Positions 6,115 to 13,391 of a stretch of 13,391 bases of DNA are shown here, piece after piece. Every line of letters begins with the position of its first letter. The first letter of the stretch is position 1. A program made the position numbers and the translations under genes. The notes beneath the pieces are model-generated. The model had not been told where the DNA came from, did not search any database, and saw only the letters and a program-made list of their open reading frames with translations. Source of the DNA: Candidatus Egerieousia excrementavium (GTDB lineage Bacteria > Bacteroidota > Bacteroidia > Bacteroidales > UBA932); the NCBI GenBank assembly GCA_017694275.1, contig JADINB010000155.1, forward strand, positions 1 to 13,391, given 5' to 3'.

Positions 6115-6694
6115 AGGAAGGCTGCTCTTCCAATGCCATGACACTGTTGAAGCAGCGTCGGCAGAGCGGCTCGTAACTCTCTTTTTCACCCAATTCCACC
6201 AGTCTGCTGCTGTGTGTTAGCCGGTGCGAGAACTGTGCAAGTTCACCGCACCTTACGCATATTGCGTGTACTTTTGTCACTTCTTCCGCTACGGCCATCA
6301 GTGCAGGCATCGGGCCGAACGGTCTTCCGGTATAGTCCATGTCCAGTCCGGCGCAAATGACCCTTATGCCGTTTTCTGCCAGTCTTACGCAGACTTCCAC
6401 TATGTTTTCGTCGAAAAACTGTACCTCGTCTATTCCAACCACGTTTACATCCTGTGCCAGGAGCAGAATACTCTCCGACGAGTCTACAGGAGTCGATGGT
6501 ATTGCGTTGGAATCATGTGAGATAACCTGCTCCTTTGAGTACCTTGTATCTACCGAGGGCTTGAATATTTCTACCTTCAGGTTGGCGAATCTGGCCCTTT
6601 TCAATCTCCGTATCAGTTCTTCTGTCTTGCCTGAAAACATGGAACCGCAGATTACTTCTATCCGGCCTGCTCTGTTGCTGCTCTCTAAAAACAT
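6107..6694 (-). CDS. tdk: Thymidine kinase (type II, zinc-binding)
   Basis: It phosphorylates thymidine to dTMP with ATP in the salvage pathway. The 195-residue product has Walker A GSMFSGKT (17-24), Walker B VVGIDEVQFF with catalytic E90, AGLDMDYTGRPFGPMP (115-130), and a zinc site of C146/C149 (CVRC) and C178/C181 (CRRC). The frame is open far upstream, but ATG 6694 is the right start: the upstream part overlaps the next gene antisense and the promoter, and the family begins just ahead of the IEVICGSMFSGKT strand. The stop codon overlaps the end of folE by 8 bases, so neither gene has room for a separate terminator between them. Confidence 0.96.
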   Translation of the reverse strand: MFLESSNRAGRIEVICGSMFSGKTEELIRRLKRARFANLKVEIFKPSVDTRYSKEQVISHDSNAIPSTPVDSSESILLLAQDVNVVGIDEVQFFDENIVEVCVRLAENGIRVICAGLDMDYTGRPFGPMPALMAVAEEVTKVHAICVRCGELAQFSHRLTHSSRLVELGEKESYEPLCRRCFNSVMALEEQPSSR

Positions 6695-6715
6695 ATTTCC
6701 GGGAGTTATTGGGGA

Positions 6716-6724
6716 GCAAATGTA
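6716..6724 (-). promoter_or_regulatory. Putative -7 element of the tdk promoter
   Basis: TACATTTGC on the minus strand (6724-6716) fits TAnnTTTG and lies 21 bases before the tdk start codon. No TTG is at the usual distance upstream; the nearest is 26 bases away. The matching plus-strand element at 6739-6746 is only 14 bases off, so the two promoters overlap. Confidence 0.45.
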
Positions 6725-6738
6725 ATAAAAATTAGTAT

Positions 6739-6746
6739 TAAATTTG
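6739..6746 (+). promoter_or_regulatory. Putative -7 element for the acidic-protein gene
   Basis: TAAATTTG fits TAnnTTTG and lies 18 bases before ATG 6765. The in-frame TTG at 6744 is part of this element and is therefore unlikely to be a start codon. A -33 TTG at the proper distance is not visible. Confidence 0.4.
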
Positions 6747-6764
6747 TCCTCAAAACCAATCGGG

Positions 6765-7577
6765 ATGGAACAGGACAGTTTACAGGAAATAAGGCGCAGC
6801 CTGACAGACTCTCTTGAGAGGCTTTTCTTGAAGATGGAATCTCTGGAGCAACGGCTGGGCGAACTGGAGAGAGCAAGTGATGTGAAGGCTTCAGACAATG
6901 CTCCGGAAAAGGAAGAAGAGGGGCCGGAAGAGGGTATAGCCTCTGCAGTGGTGTCGGGCTGGCAGAACGGAAGTGAGGAAAATCAGACCGTTGCCGGAGA
7001 TTTGAATGGAGCCGGCGGCAGCGACTGCGATGAAAATGCTGCAGCCGGAGAAGAGCCGGAGGATGAGGTCTGGAATCTGGAAATGGAACCCTCTGTGCAG
7101 CCAAGGCCCGAGGAGGAAAAAATGGAAGATGCAGAGGAGAATGAGCTGGAGCAGACAGTGGAACTTGCAGTTGAGGAGGCCGAGGCGGCGGAAGCTGCCG
7201 GTGAAGCGGGAGAGAGTGAGAAAACTGCTGTGACGGAGCAGCCTGCCGGATTGGAAAATGAAACCCACGAAATTGTAAACGAGACTGCGCGTGCAGACTG
7301 GTATGACTGGGAGGTCGATTATCCGGCATCGCATATAGACAACATTTACGACGGGATAGGCATAAATGACCGTTATGAGTTTATAAGAGAACTTTTCAAT
7401 GTAAACGGGAACCTTCATGAAGCGGAACTGCTCTTCAAACGCACCATTGATGACCTTAACCGCCTGGATTCTTTCAAGGAGGTGCTGGTGTACGTAAGGG
7501 CCCGTTTCCCGCAATGGGACGAGTTCAGCGACGAAGTCTACAGGTTTTACATGATAGTGAGAAGAAAGTTCAGTTAG
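6765..7577 (+). CDS. Acidic protein of unknown function with conserved C-terminal domain
   Basis: The 270-residue product has three parts. Residues 1-38 form a probable coiled coil (LERLFLKMESLEQRLGELE). Residues 39-175 are a very Glu/Ala/Gly-rich, probably disordered linker without visible folds. Residues about 187-270 form a compact, probably helical domain with NIYDGIGINDRYEFIRELF, then two further helices and RRKF at the end. I recall this C-terminal pattern (GINDRF-FI-ELF ... VRRRF) from uncharacterised Bacteroidota proteins; I know no function. There is no signal peptide or membrane segment. It diverges from tdk and is followed after 11 bases by rsmI, whose ribosome site GAGGGAG lies just after its stop codon, so the two are probably cotranscribed. 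Confidence 0.8.
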   Translation: MEQDSLQEIRRSLTDSLERLFLKMESLEQRLGELERASDVKASDNAPEKEEEGPEEGIASAVVSGWQNGSEENQTVAGDLNGAGGSDCDENAAAGEEPEDEVWNLEMEPSVQPRPEEEKMEDAEENELEQTVELAVEEAEAAEAAGEAGESEKTAVTEQPAGLENETHEIVNETARADWYDWEVDYPASHIDNIYDGIGINDRYEFIRELFNVNGNLHEAELLFKRTIDDLNRLDSFKEVLVYVRARFPQWDEFSDEVYRFYMIVRRKFS

Positions 7578-7588
7578 AGGGAGACGCA

Positions 7589-8296
7589 ATGGGAAAACTG
7601 TATGTGGTGCCGACACCTGTCGGAAATCTTGAAGATATGACACTGAGAGCCATAAGGGTCTTGAAAGAGGCAGACCTTATCCTGGCCGAAGACACGCGTA
7701 CAAGTTCGGTGCTGCTCAAAAAGTATGATATCCATACCAGAATGGAGAGCCACCATAAATTCAACGAACATAAAAGTTCTGAATCTGTGTGTGAAAAGAT
7801 TCTCTCGGGAATGAATGTGGCGCTTGTCTCCGATGCAGGGACGCCAGGCATTTCAGACCCGGGCTTTTATCTTGTGCGCAGCTGTCTGCGTGCCGGAATA
7901 GATGTAGAGACGCTCCCGGGAGCAACGGCTTTTGTGCCGGCGCTTGTCAATTCGGGCTATCCCAGCGACAGGTTCTGTTTCATGGGCTTTTTGCCTGTAA
8001 GGAAAGGCCGGCAGACAAAATTGAGGGAGATTGCTGAAATGGACTGCACTTCAATAGTCTATGAGTCTCCATACAGGCTTGTCAAGACACTCGGGCAGAT
8101 GGCGGACGCTTTTGGAAGCGCAAGGCTGGCGGCGGTGTGCCGGGAAATTTCGAAACTTCATGAGGAGTGCCGGAGGGGAACGGTAGGGGAGTTGTATGAA
8201 TGGTATTCTGCCCATCAGCCCAAGGGAGAAATAGTGATTGTAATAGCGGGGAAGGAGTATGACGGGGAGAGAGAAGAGTCCCGGGAGGGAGAATGA
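7589..8296 (+). CDS. rsmI: 16S rRNA (cytidine1402-2'-O)-methyltransferase
   Basis: It methylates the 2'-O of C1402 in 16S rRNA using S-adenosylmethionine, which helps decoding fidelity at the ribosomal P site. The 235-residue product shows the tetrapyrrole-methylase fold motifs: VVPTPVGNLEDMTLRA (6-21), ILAEDTR (31-37), ALVSDAGTPGISDPG (78-92), LPGATAFVPAL (109-119), VYESPYRL (157-164), REISKLHEE (185-193) and GEIVIVIAG (213-221). It is shorter than the E. coli protein because it lacks the C-terminal extension. ATG 7589 is chosen for its ribosome site and the match to the family start. Its last 38 bases overlap the next gene. Confidence 0.96.
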   Translation: MGKLYVVPTPVGNLEDMTLRAIRVLKEADLILAEDTRTSSVLLKKYDIHTRMESHHKFNEHKSSESVCEKILSGMNVALVSDAGTPGISDPGFYLVRSCLRAGIDVETLPGATAFVPALVNSGYPSDRFCFMGFLPVRKGRQTKLREIAEMDCTSIVYESPYRLVKTLGQMADAFGSARLAAVCREISKLHEECRRGTVGELYEWYSAHQPKGEIVIVIAGKEYDGEREESREGE

Positions 8297-9254
8297 CCGG
8301 GAGCATTACTACGGGAAGGATGGCCTGACAAAGAGCAGGGCCGTAGGTGTAACGATATTGATGGGGGCGTTGCTGCTTTTCCAGCTTATAGTTTTTCTGA
8401 CAGGAGAACCTGAGGAAGAGAGCGGGCGCGGCGGTGAAAAACCGGGAAAAATTACCATGGACGAACCCGGAAGCAGACCTGGAGGCGCACTCTGTGCAGA
8501 TACGCTTTTTGAATTTAATCCGAATACCATAAGTGCAGACAGTCTTGTGCTTCTCGGCTTTACCAGGAAGCAGGCACAGGTTGTGCTCAATTACAGGGCA
8601 AAAGGCGGGGTTTTTCGCAGAAAGGAAGATTTTGCAAAGATCTATTCGGTTTCTGCACAGATGTATGAGCGTCTTTATGACTACATAACCGTTCCGGCCG
8701 GACATGCCGGAAACATCGGCGTTGCGGCAGCCGATTCGTTTGCCGGAAAGAGAGGGAGGAAAAGGCAGTATGACAGTGCACAGGAACCTGTGCCGGAAAG
8801 ATCTTTCAGCCGCGATACTGCCAAAGGCAGGACAATCTGGAGCCCTCCTGAACTGATTGTGGAACTTAACGGAGCCGACAGTGCCGAACTTGTAAGGCTT
8901 TATGGAATAGGAGGCTATTATGCGGGAAAAATAATTGCGTACAGAGAACGGATAGGCAATTTCTATACTCCTGAACAACTGATGGAGATAAGCGGAATAG
9001 ACAGCACAAGATACCATGGATTCAAGGATAATGTAGTAGCCGATACCTCAATGATACGCAAATTCTCTCTCGATACGGCTTCGTGGCATTTCCTCTCTGC
9101 CCACCCCTATATAGGCCCCTATGCAGCACGCGGGATACTGCTGCTCAGGCAGCGTTTCGGGGCAGAATACTGTACGCTGGAAAATCTTGAAAGAGAGAGA
9201 CTGGTTGCGCCTGGTACAAGAGCAGCCCTGAAGCATTACATAATTGAAAAATAA
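8259..9254 (+). CDS. Membrane-anchored ComEA-like helix-hairpin-helix protein
   Basis: The 331-residue protein has a short charged N-terminus, one transmembrane helix (about 28-48), and then three helix-hairpin-helix units: 84-144 (FEFNPNTISADSLVLLGFTR...), 200-260 (VELNGADSAELVRLYGIGGY...) and 268-330 (FSLDTASWHFLSAHPYIGPY...). Each has the pattern of a short strand, then N/D-x-A/S, a L-x-x-x-x-G-I/F turn and a Y-R stretch. Such units bind DNA without sequence preference; ComEA uses them to bind incoming DNA. A basic linker (about 163-190) joins units one and two. DNA binding on the outer face of the inner membrane is inferred. The start at 8259 overlaps rsmI by 38 bases; no later in-frame ATG precedes the membrane helix, though a GTG/TTG start cannot be excluded. 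Confidence 0.85.
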   Translation: MTGREKSPGRENDREHYYGKDGLTKSRAVGVTILMGALLLFQLIVFLTGEPEEESGRGGEKPGKITMDEPGSRPGGALCADTLFEFNPNTISADSLVLLGFTRKQAQVVLNYRAKGGVFRRKEDFAKIYSVSAQMYERLYDYITVPAGHAGNIGVAAADSFAGKRGRKRQYDSAQEPVPERSFSRDTAKGRTIWSPPELIVELNGADSAELVRLYGIGGYYAGKIIAYRERIGNFYTPEQLMEISGIDSTRYHGFKDNVVADTSMIRKFSLDTASWHFLSAHPYIGPYAARGILLLRQRFGAEYCTLENLERERLVAPGTRAALKHYIIEK

Positions 9255-9286
9255 TACTATTTTGCAGTCTGATAAAAGATATATCG

Positions 9287-10216
9287 ATGGAGCTTATCAA
9301 GTGTTTGAACATTACCAAAAAATTTGGCAATTATACCGCTCTCAATTCTGTAAGCATAGACATCCCCCAAGGAAAGATATTCGGCCTGCTGGGCCCAAAC
9401 GGAGCCGGCAAGACCACGCTTATAAGAATTCTGAACAGGATAACGATGCCAGACAGCGGAGAGATAATCTTCAATGGCAGGAGCATGGAGCCGCTCGACG
9501 TTGAACAGATAGGGTACCTCCCCGAAGAGAGGGGGCTTTACAAAAAGATGAAGGTCGGGGAACAGGCTGTGTACCTGGCCAGACTGAAAGGGTTGAGCCG
9601 CAGCGATGCCGTAAGGCTGCTCAAAGAGTGGTTCATAAAGTTTGGAATCGAGGAGTGGTGGAACAAAAAGGTAGAGGAACTTTCAAAGGGAATGGCGCAG
9701 AAGGTGCAGTTTATAATAACTGTCCTGCATCATCCCAGGCTGCTCATATTGGACGAGCCGTTTTCAGGTTTCGATCCGGTAAATGTCAGCCTTATCCGTT
9801 CGGAAATTCTCCGCCTGAGAGACGAGGGGACAACGATCTTGCTTTCTACCCATAATATGGAGAGTGTCGAGGAACTTTGCGACAATATTGCGCTGATAAA
9901 CAAATCCAATCTCATAGTCCACGGCAATGTGGAGCAGATACGCCGCAAGTATGGCAACAATCATGTGGAACTGGTTTACAAGGCAGACTCCCCGCTCCAG
10001 GCTCTTTTTGACGAAAAGGCGCTTCCCTTCTCAATAGTGTCAGACAAACCGGAAGGGGACGAGTCTCGCATTGCAGTTCTGGATGTCAGGCAGGTAGAGA
10101 ACAATTCGCAGGTTCTCAGGCTGTTGGTGAACGCCATAGAGGTGGTTTCATTCCGCGAGCTCATACCACGCATGGAAGATATATTCATAAAACTTGTCAC
10201 AAACAACAATCAATAA
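9287..10216 (+). CDS. NatA-like ABC transporter ATP-binding protein
   Basis: The 309-residue protein is the ATPase of an ABC-2-type exporter. It has Walker A GPNGAGKT (36-43), signature LSKGMAQ (132-138, a variant of LSGGQ typical for the NatA/DrrA group), Walker B LLILDEP (152-158) and switch histidine H189 in STHN. A C-terminal extension of about 95 residues (about 215-309), shared with NatA-like proteins of this phylum, follows the ATPase core. It is preceded by a 32-base gap after the HhH gene, where TACTATTTTG is only a poor -7 match. The permease gene follows after 7 bases. The cargo (sodium in the Bacillus NatAB case) is not shown by the sequence. Confidence 0.93.
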   Translation: MELIKCLNITKKFGNYTALNSVSIDIPQGKIFGLLGPNGAGKTTLIRILNRITMPDSGEIIFNGRSMEPLDVEQIGYLPEERGLYKKMKVGEQAVYLARLKGLSRSDAVRLLKEWFIKFGIEEWWNKKVEELSKGMAQKVQFIITVLHHPRLLILDEPFSGFDPVNVSLIRSEILRLRDEGTTILLSTHNMESVEELCDNIALINKSNLIVHGNVEQIRRKYGNNHVELVYKADSPLQALFDEKALPFSIVSDKPEGDESRIAVLDVRQVENNSQVLRLLVNAIEVVSFRELIPRMEDIFIKLVTNNNQ

Positions 10217-10223
10217 CGGAAAC

Positions 10224-11600
10224 ATGGGAAAAAACAAGATATCGGTAATAATAGCAAGGGAGTATGCAATAAGGGTAAAGAAAAAGTCCTTTATACTCAC
10301 CACCATATTCGCGCCCATACTGATGGCGGCAATCTTTGTGGTCCCGATGCTCATCGCTGCCTATTCGGAAGACGGCAACAGGCTTGACATAAAGGTTTCC
10401 GACAATTCCGGGATAGTAATGCCATATCTCGAAAACGGGGAGACCCTTATGTTTGAAGATGCCTCAGGCATAAGTCTCGATACTTTGAAGGCCATGGCCC
10501 GCAGGGATGAATCGCTCGCGGTTCTCAGCATATCTCCGCTCGACAGCAACAGGAACGTAACACTGTCGCTATATTCTGAAAAGCAGATAAATGCAGATAA
10601 CCAGAGCCGTATAAGGCGTATGGCTGAAGAGGCCGTGGAGGCTAACAAGCTTGCAGGCTACAACATACCAGGGCTTGAGAAGATTGTGGAGGATATCAAG
10701 CCGGAAGTAAAGGTGAACACTTTCCTGGTAGACGATTCCCCGGAGGGTGAAAAAGCCTCCAAGGTGGAGATTTACATGGTTATAGGCTATGTGGCAAGCT
10801 TCCTGATCTACATGTTCATCTTCATGTTCGGAGGCATGGTCATGCGCAGTGTCATAGACGAGAAGTCGAACCGTATTGTGGAGGTGATAGTCTCTTCCGT
10901 AAAGCCGTTTCAGCTGATGATGGGAAAAATTATCGGTGTGGCGGCAGTAGGGCTTACCCAGTTCCTGATATGGATAGTGCTGACCCTTGCACTGGTCTCT
11001 GTAGCCATTCCGCTTTTTGGGCCTGAGGAGATAATACAGGGGGCCACTGCACAGACAGACCAGGTTTCGGCCATAATGGAGAGCAGCGGAGTGGAGGCTG
11101 ATGCCGTTTCTGCAGCGGTGCCTGCCGCGGAATTTGAGTCAGGTGCAGAAAGTTTTATAAATGCTCTTTCCAGCATAAACTTTACGCAGATAATCATCTG
11201 TTTCCTTGTCTATTTCCTGCTGGGCTACCTGCTCTATTCCGGCATGTTTGCGGCAGTGGGGTCTGCTGTAGACAATGAGGCAGACACCCAGCAGCTTTCA
11301 CTGCCTATAACAGTTCCTCTCATAGTAGGGCTCTTCATAATGCTGCATACTTTCCAGTACCCCGACAGCTCGCTTTCGTTCTGGGCTTCGATTATTCCAT
11401 TTACCTCGCCTATGGTAATGATGGCAAGGATTGCATACGGCGTTCCGTTCTGGGAGCTGCTGCTCTCAATATCGCTGCTTGTAGTGACATTCCTTCTGCT
11501 TACATACATATCGGGCAGGATTTACAGGATAGGAATATTGATGTACGGCAAGAAGGCTTCATGGAAAGATCTCTCCAAATGGATAAGATACAAGGATTAA
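10224..11600 (+). CDS. NatB-like ABC-2 type permease
   Basis: The 458-residue membrane subunit of the exporter has a first transmembrane helix at about 23-47, a long extracytoplasmic domain (about 48-182), then helices near 184-207, 234-265, 319-349, 358-377 and 408-432, with more hydrophobic sequence at about 386-402. The segment DEKSNRIVEVIVSSVKP (212-228) is the family's conserved intracellular motif. Between residues 266 and 318 is an extra loop rich in Ala, Glu and Ser. ATG 10224 is preferred over 10194 because the earlier start would overlap the ATPase gene by 23 bases and the family begins near MGKNKISVIIAREY. It is most likely cotranscribed with the ATPase gene. Confidence 0.92.
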   Translation: MGKNKISVIIAREYAIRVKKKSFILTTIFAPILMAAIFVVPMLIAAYSEDGNRLDIKVSDNSGIVMPYLENGETLMFEDASGISLDTLKAMARRDESLAVLSISPLDSNRNVTLSLYSEKQINADNQSRIRRMAEEAVEANKLAGYNIPGLEKIVEDIKPEVKVNTFLVDDSPEGEKASKVEIYMVIGYVASFLIYMFIFMFGGMVMRSVIDEKSNRIVEVIVSSVKPFQLMMGKIIGVAAVGLTQFLIWIVLTLALVSVAIPLFGPEEIIQGATAQTDQVSAIMESSGVEADAVSAAVPAAEFESGAESFINALSSINFTQIIICFLVYFLLGYLLYSGMFAAVGSAVDNEADTQQLSLPITVPLIVGLFIMLHTFQYPDSSLSFWASIIPFTSPMVMMARIAYGVPFWELLLSISLLVVTFLLLTYISGRIYRIGILMYGKKASWKDLSKWIRYKD

Positions 11601-11615
11601 TGAATCTTATATAAA

Positions 11616-12398
11616 ATGAAAAAGTTTTCCCCCTTATTTTTTCTGTTGTTCGCCATTGTCTGTTCATGTAACGGCAGCGGACAGAATTTCAGCAAACTGG
11701 AGTGGAGCAGAGTCAGAATGGACTCCACATGGGACGCCCCTCAGGGCAGGGCGGCTGAAATCATAGGCAGATACAGCCCTACGATAGACTCTCTTCTGAT
11801 ACCGATAGGCCGCAGTACCGGACAGATGGACAGTTATGCTCCAGAGAGTCCGCTTTCCAATCTTGCCGCAGACATAATGCTTGATTTTGCGACAGATTAC
11901 CTTAGGAAAAGTACCGGCGACAGCGCCGCAAAGGCAGATATGGCAATGACCAATTTTGGCGGGATAAGAGCTTCGCTGCCAGGCGGTGACATTTCTGCAT
12001 ACGATGTGATGGCTATCTTCCCGTTTGACAACAAAGTGGTGATTCTCGACCTTAAGGGCCGGTATGTGCGCGAACTTTTTGAAAACTTTGCAAGGCGCGA
12101 GAGGGTTGAGGCACTCAGCGGAGTGAAACTTGTCATTGAGAACAAAAAGGTCAAGGAGGCACTTGTAGCAGGCAGCCCGATAGACGACGAGAGAATTTAC
12201 AAGGTCGCAACAATAGACTTCCTGCTTACGGGAGGCAGCAATGCTGAGGCTTTCAAGAAATGCGACAGCCATATAGACACACAAACCTATCTTCGTGACA
12301 TGATATCGGGGTATATTAAAGAAGAAACAGCCGCAGGCCGTGTGATAGATGCGCGGACAGACGGCAGGGTTACGGTAATAAAAGCGGAGGAAAAATAG
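11616..12398 (+). CDS. 5'-nucleotidase C-terminal-domain lipoprotein
   Basis: The 260-residue product is the substrate-binding half of a UshA-type 5'-nucleotidase, made as its own protein. It begins with a lipoprotein signal peptide (MKKFSPLFFLLFAIVCSC); the likely lipidated residue is C18 in a V-C-S-C lipobox. The family motifs are present: ESPLSNLAAD (77-86), MTNFGGIRASLPGG (111-124), YDVMAIFPFDNKVV (129-142) and VATIDFLLTGGSNAEAF (197-213), which form the nucleoside-binding pocket. It has no metallophosphatase motifs. The next gene, one base after its stop codon, encodes the catalytic half. In most bacteria both halves are one polypeptide in the opposite order. The two proteins probably assemble at the outer membrane or in the periplasm. 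Confidence 0.92.
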   Translation: MKKFSPLFFLLFAIVCSCNGSGQNFSKLEWSRVRMDSTWDAPQGRAAEIIGRYSPTIDSLLIPIGRSTGQMDSYAPESPLSNLAADIMLDFATDYLRKSTGDSAAKADMAMTNFGGIRASLPGGDISAYDVMAIFPFDNKVVILDLKGRYVRELFENFARRERVEALSGVKLVIENKKVKEALVAGSPIDDERIYKVATIDFLLTGGSNAEAFKKCDSHIDTQTYLRDMISGYIKEETAAGRVIDARTDGRVTVIKAEEK

Positions 12399-12399
12399 C

Positions 12400-13236
12400 A
12401 TGAAGGCATTGAAACTCTATTTTATCTTGTCTTTCCTGGTCATTGGTACAGTTGTCCTTGACGGCCAGGATCTTGTAATATTGCATACAAACGATACCCA
12501 CAGCCAGATAACTCCGCAGACAAGCGGTGACGGGGCAGGTCTGGGAGGTTATGAAAGGAGAGAGGCTTATGTGAATTCGGTCCGTAGCGAGATGGGGGCA
12601 GACAAGGTGCTTCTGCTCGACGCAGGAGATTTCAGCCAGGGAACTCCTTATTTTTCAATTTTCAAGGGCGATGTGGAGATTGAACTTATGAATGCCCTTG
12701 GATACGATGTGGCATGTCTTGGCAACCATGAGTTCGACAATGGTCAGGCAGAATTGGCACGCCGGCTCTCGAATGCCGCTTTCGTGACAGTATGTGCAAA
12801 CTACGATTTCAGGCAGACTCCGCTTGAGGGTGTGGTAAAACCTTACACTATTGTTGAGAAGGCCGGCAGGAAGATTGGCATTATAGGAGCACTTACCGAT
12901 ATTGGCGGAATAGTGGCAAAGAACAATATCAAAGGGCTTTCATATATAAATCCTGTAGATACTGTAAATGCGCTGGCTGCCGAACTGAAAAACGAGAAAA
13001 TGTGCGATCTGGTGCTTTTGCTCTCACATTGCGGATATTACGGAGGCAACAAGACTTCTCCGGGCGACATAGATATTGCTGAAATGTCGGAGAATGTAGA
13101 TATCATAGTTGGAGGACATACTCATACCAGGCTTACGGAAAAGAAAATCTATAAAAACAGGGTAGGGAAGAGTGTTACTGTCGTTCAGGACGGTGAGAAG
13201 GGAGAATATGTGGGCCGGATAGATATCTGGTTCTAA
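12400..13236 (+). CDS. 5'-nucleotidase catalytic (metallophosphatase) domain protein
   Basis: The 278-residue product is the catalytic half of a UshA-like 5'-nucleotidase or cyclic phosphodiesterase. A signal peptide (residues 1-22; probable cut before Q23) sends it to the periplasm. All metal-binding motifs are present: D32 and H34 in NDTHSQ, D77 in DAGD, GNHE (108-111), H210 in LSHCG and GGHTHT (238-243) with H240 and H242. The C-terminal nucleotide-binding domain is missing here and is encoded by the previous gene. The single-base gap to that gene suggests translational coupling and near-equal amounts. The substrate (nucleotides or other phosphoesters) cannot be fixed from the motifs. Confidence 0.93.
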   Translation: MKALKLYFILSFLVIGTVVLDGQDLVILHTNDTHSQITPQTSGDGAGLGGYERREAYVNSVRSEMGADKVLLLDAGDFSQGTPYFSIFKGDVEIELMNALGYDVACLGNHEFDNGQAELARRLSNAAFVTVCANYDFRQTPLEGVVKPYTIVEKAGRKIGIIGALTDIGGIVAKNNIKGLSYINPVDTVNALAAELKNEKMCDLVLLLSHCGYYGGNKTSPGDIDIAEMSENVDIIVGGHTHTRLTEKKIYKNRVGKSVTVVQDGEKGEYVGRIDIWF

Positions 13237-13265
13237 GTCAGGGTTTTGTCGGTAATAAAGATGAC

Positions 13266-13384
13266 GGTGTGTCATAATTGCAAACTGCTGCGTTATTTTC
13301 GGAATTCGGGCTAAGTCATTTACTCCAGTAAACTCCTGTCGCCCTCATCCTCAATGCCTTGCATTTTGCTAATTCTTACACACC
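13266..13384. repeat. MITE/REP-like palindromic element
   Basis: The left end begins GGTGTGTCATAATTGCAAAC (13266-13285). The right end, read on the minus strand from 13384, begins GGTGTGTAAGAATTAGCAAA. Aligned with one 1-base gap, the first 24 or so bases agree at about 20 of 23 positions. The centre of the element (13325) falls exactly on a perfect hairpin, TTTACT CC AGTAAA (13319-13332). No gene is visible. It starts 29 bases after the last stop codon, so it could also act in transcript ending or stability. The window ends 7 bases beyond it, so target-site duplications cannot be judged. I recall similar intergenic repeats in Bacteroidales genomes, unverified. Confidence 0.6.
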
Positions 13385-13391
13385 TTAATGG

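Noticed and set aside
6695..6898. N-terminal extension of tdk by 68 residues
   Set aside because: It runs antisense through the start of the acidic-protein gene and through both promoters, and the family starts near residue 69 of that frame.
6891..7643. Minus-strand frames opposite the acidic-protein gene, including the Pro/His/Ser-rich 6706-7329 frame
   Set aside because: The Glu-rich codons (GAG/GAA) lack stops on the reverse strand, so long antisense frames are expected.
8082..9017. 311-residue minus-strand open frame across rsmI and the HhH gene
   Set aside because: It is antisense to two recognisable genes that overlap there, and its composition is that of a shadow frame.

Overview
The window looks like chromosomal DNA of a Bacteroidales-type Bacteroidota. 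Several intergenic regions carry the Bacteroidota promoter -7 element (TAnnTTTG), Shine-Dalgarno sites are weak or absent, and the protein set fits that phylum: a DUF2795 small protein, a 5'-nucleotidase split into two genes, and a short RsmI. I cannot name the species.

The left end (1-603) is the leader-distal part of a CRISPR array with type I-C-like 32-bp repeats: nine complete repeats, one partial repeat and nine spacers. The array reads left to right, so the leader and any cas genes would lie outside the window to the left. Next to it, on the minus strand, is what looks like the broken 5' end of a tyrosine recombinase gene (about 646-741). It is followed by a cluster of GTAAGTTT repeats that may be old recombination sites. 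A clear terminator then closes the DUF2795 gene.

A minus-strand cluster covers 5398 back to 928. It holds a response regulator, a sensor histidine kinase, a futalosine hydrolase (mqnB), a MacB/LolD-like ABC ATPase, a PduO-type cobalamin adenosyltransferase, and the DUF2795 protein, which has its own promoter. The first five genes are 4 to 30 bases apart and probably form one operon that links envelope sensing with menaquinone and cobalamin metabolism.

From 5456 to 7577 there are folE (plus strand) and tdk (minus strand), which converge and overlap by 8 bases, then a plus-strand gene for an acidic protein of unknown function that diverges from tdk. The plus strand continues with rsmI, a membrane-anchored helix-hairpin-helix protein, a NatA/NatB-type ABC exporter, and two consecutive genes that together make up a UshA-like 5'-nucleotidase (C-terminal domain first, then the catalytic domain).

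At the right end (13266-13384) is a non-coding element of about 119 bp. Its ends are imperfect inverted repeats (about 20 matches in 23 aligned positions) and its exact centre is a perfect 6-bp hairpin. It resembles a MITE or REP-like dispersed element. I see no clearly new multi-gene system. The best candidates for follow-up are this palindromic element, the recombinase remnant with its repeats beside the CRISPR array, and a cysteine-bearing insertion in the adenosyltransferase.
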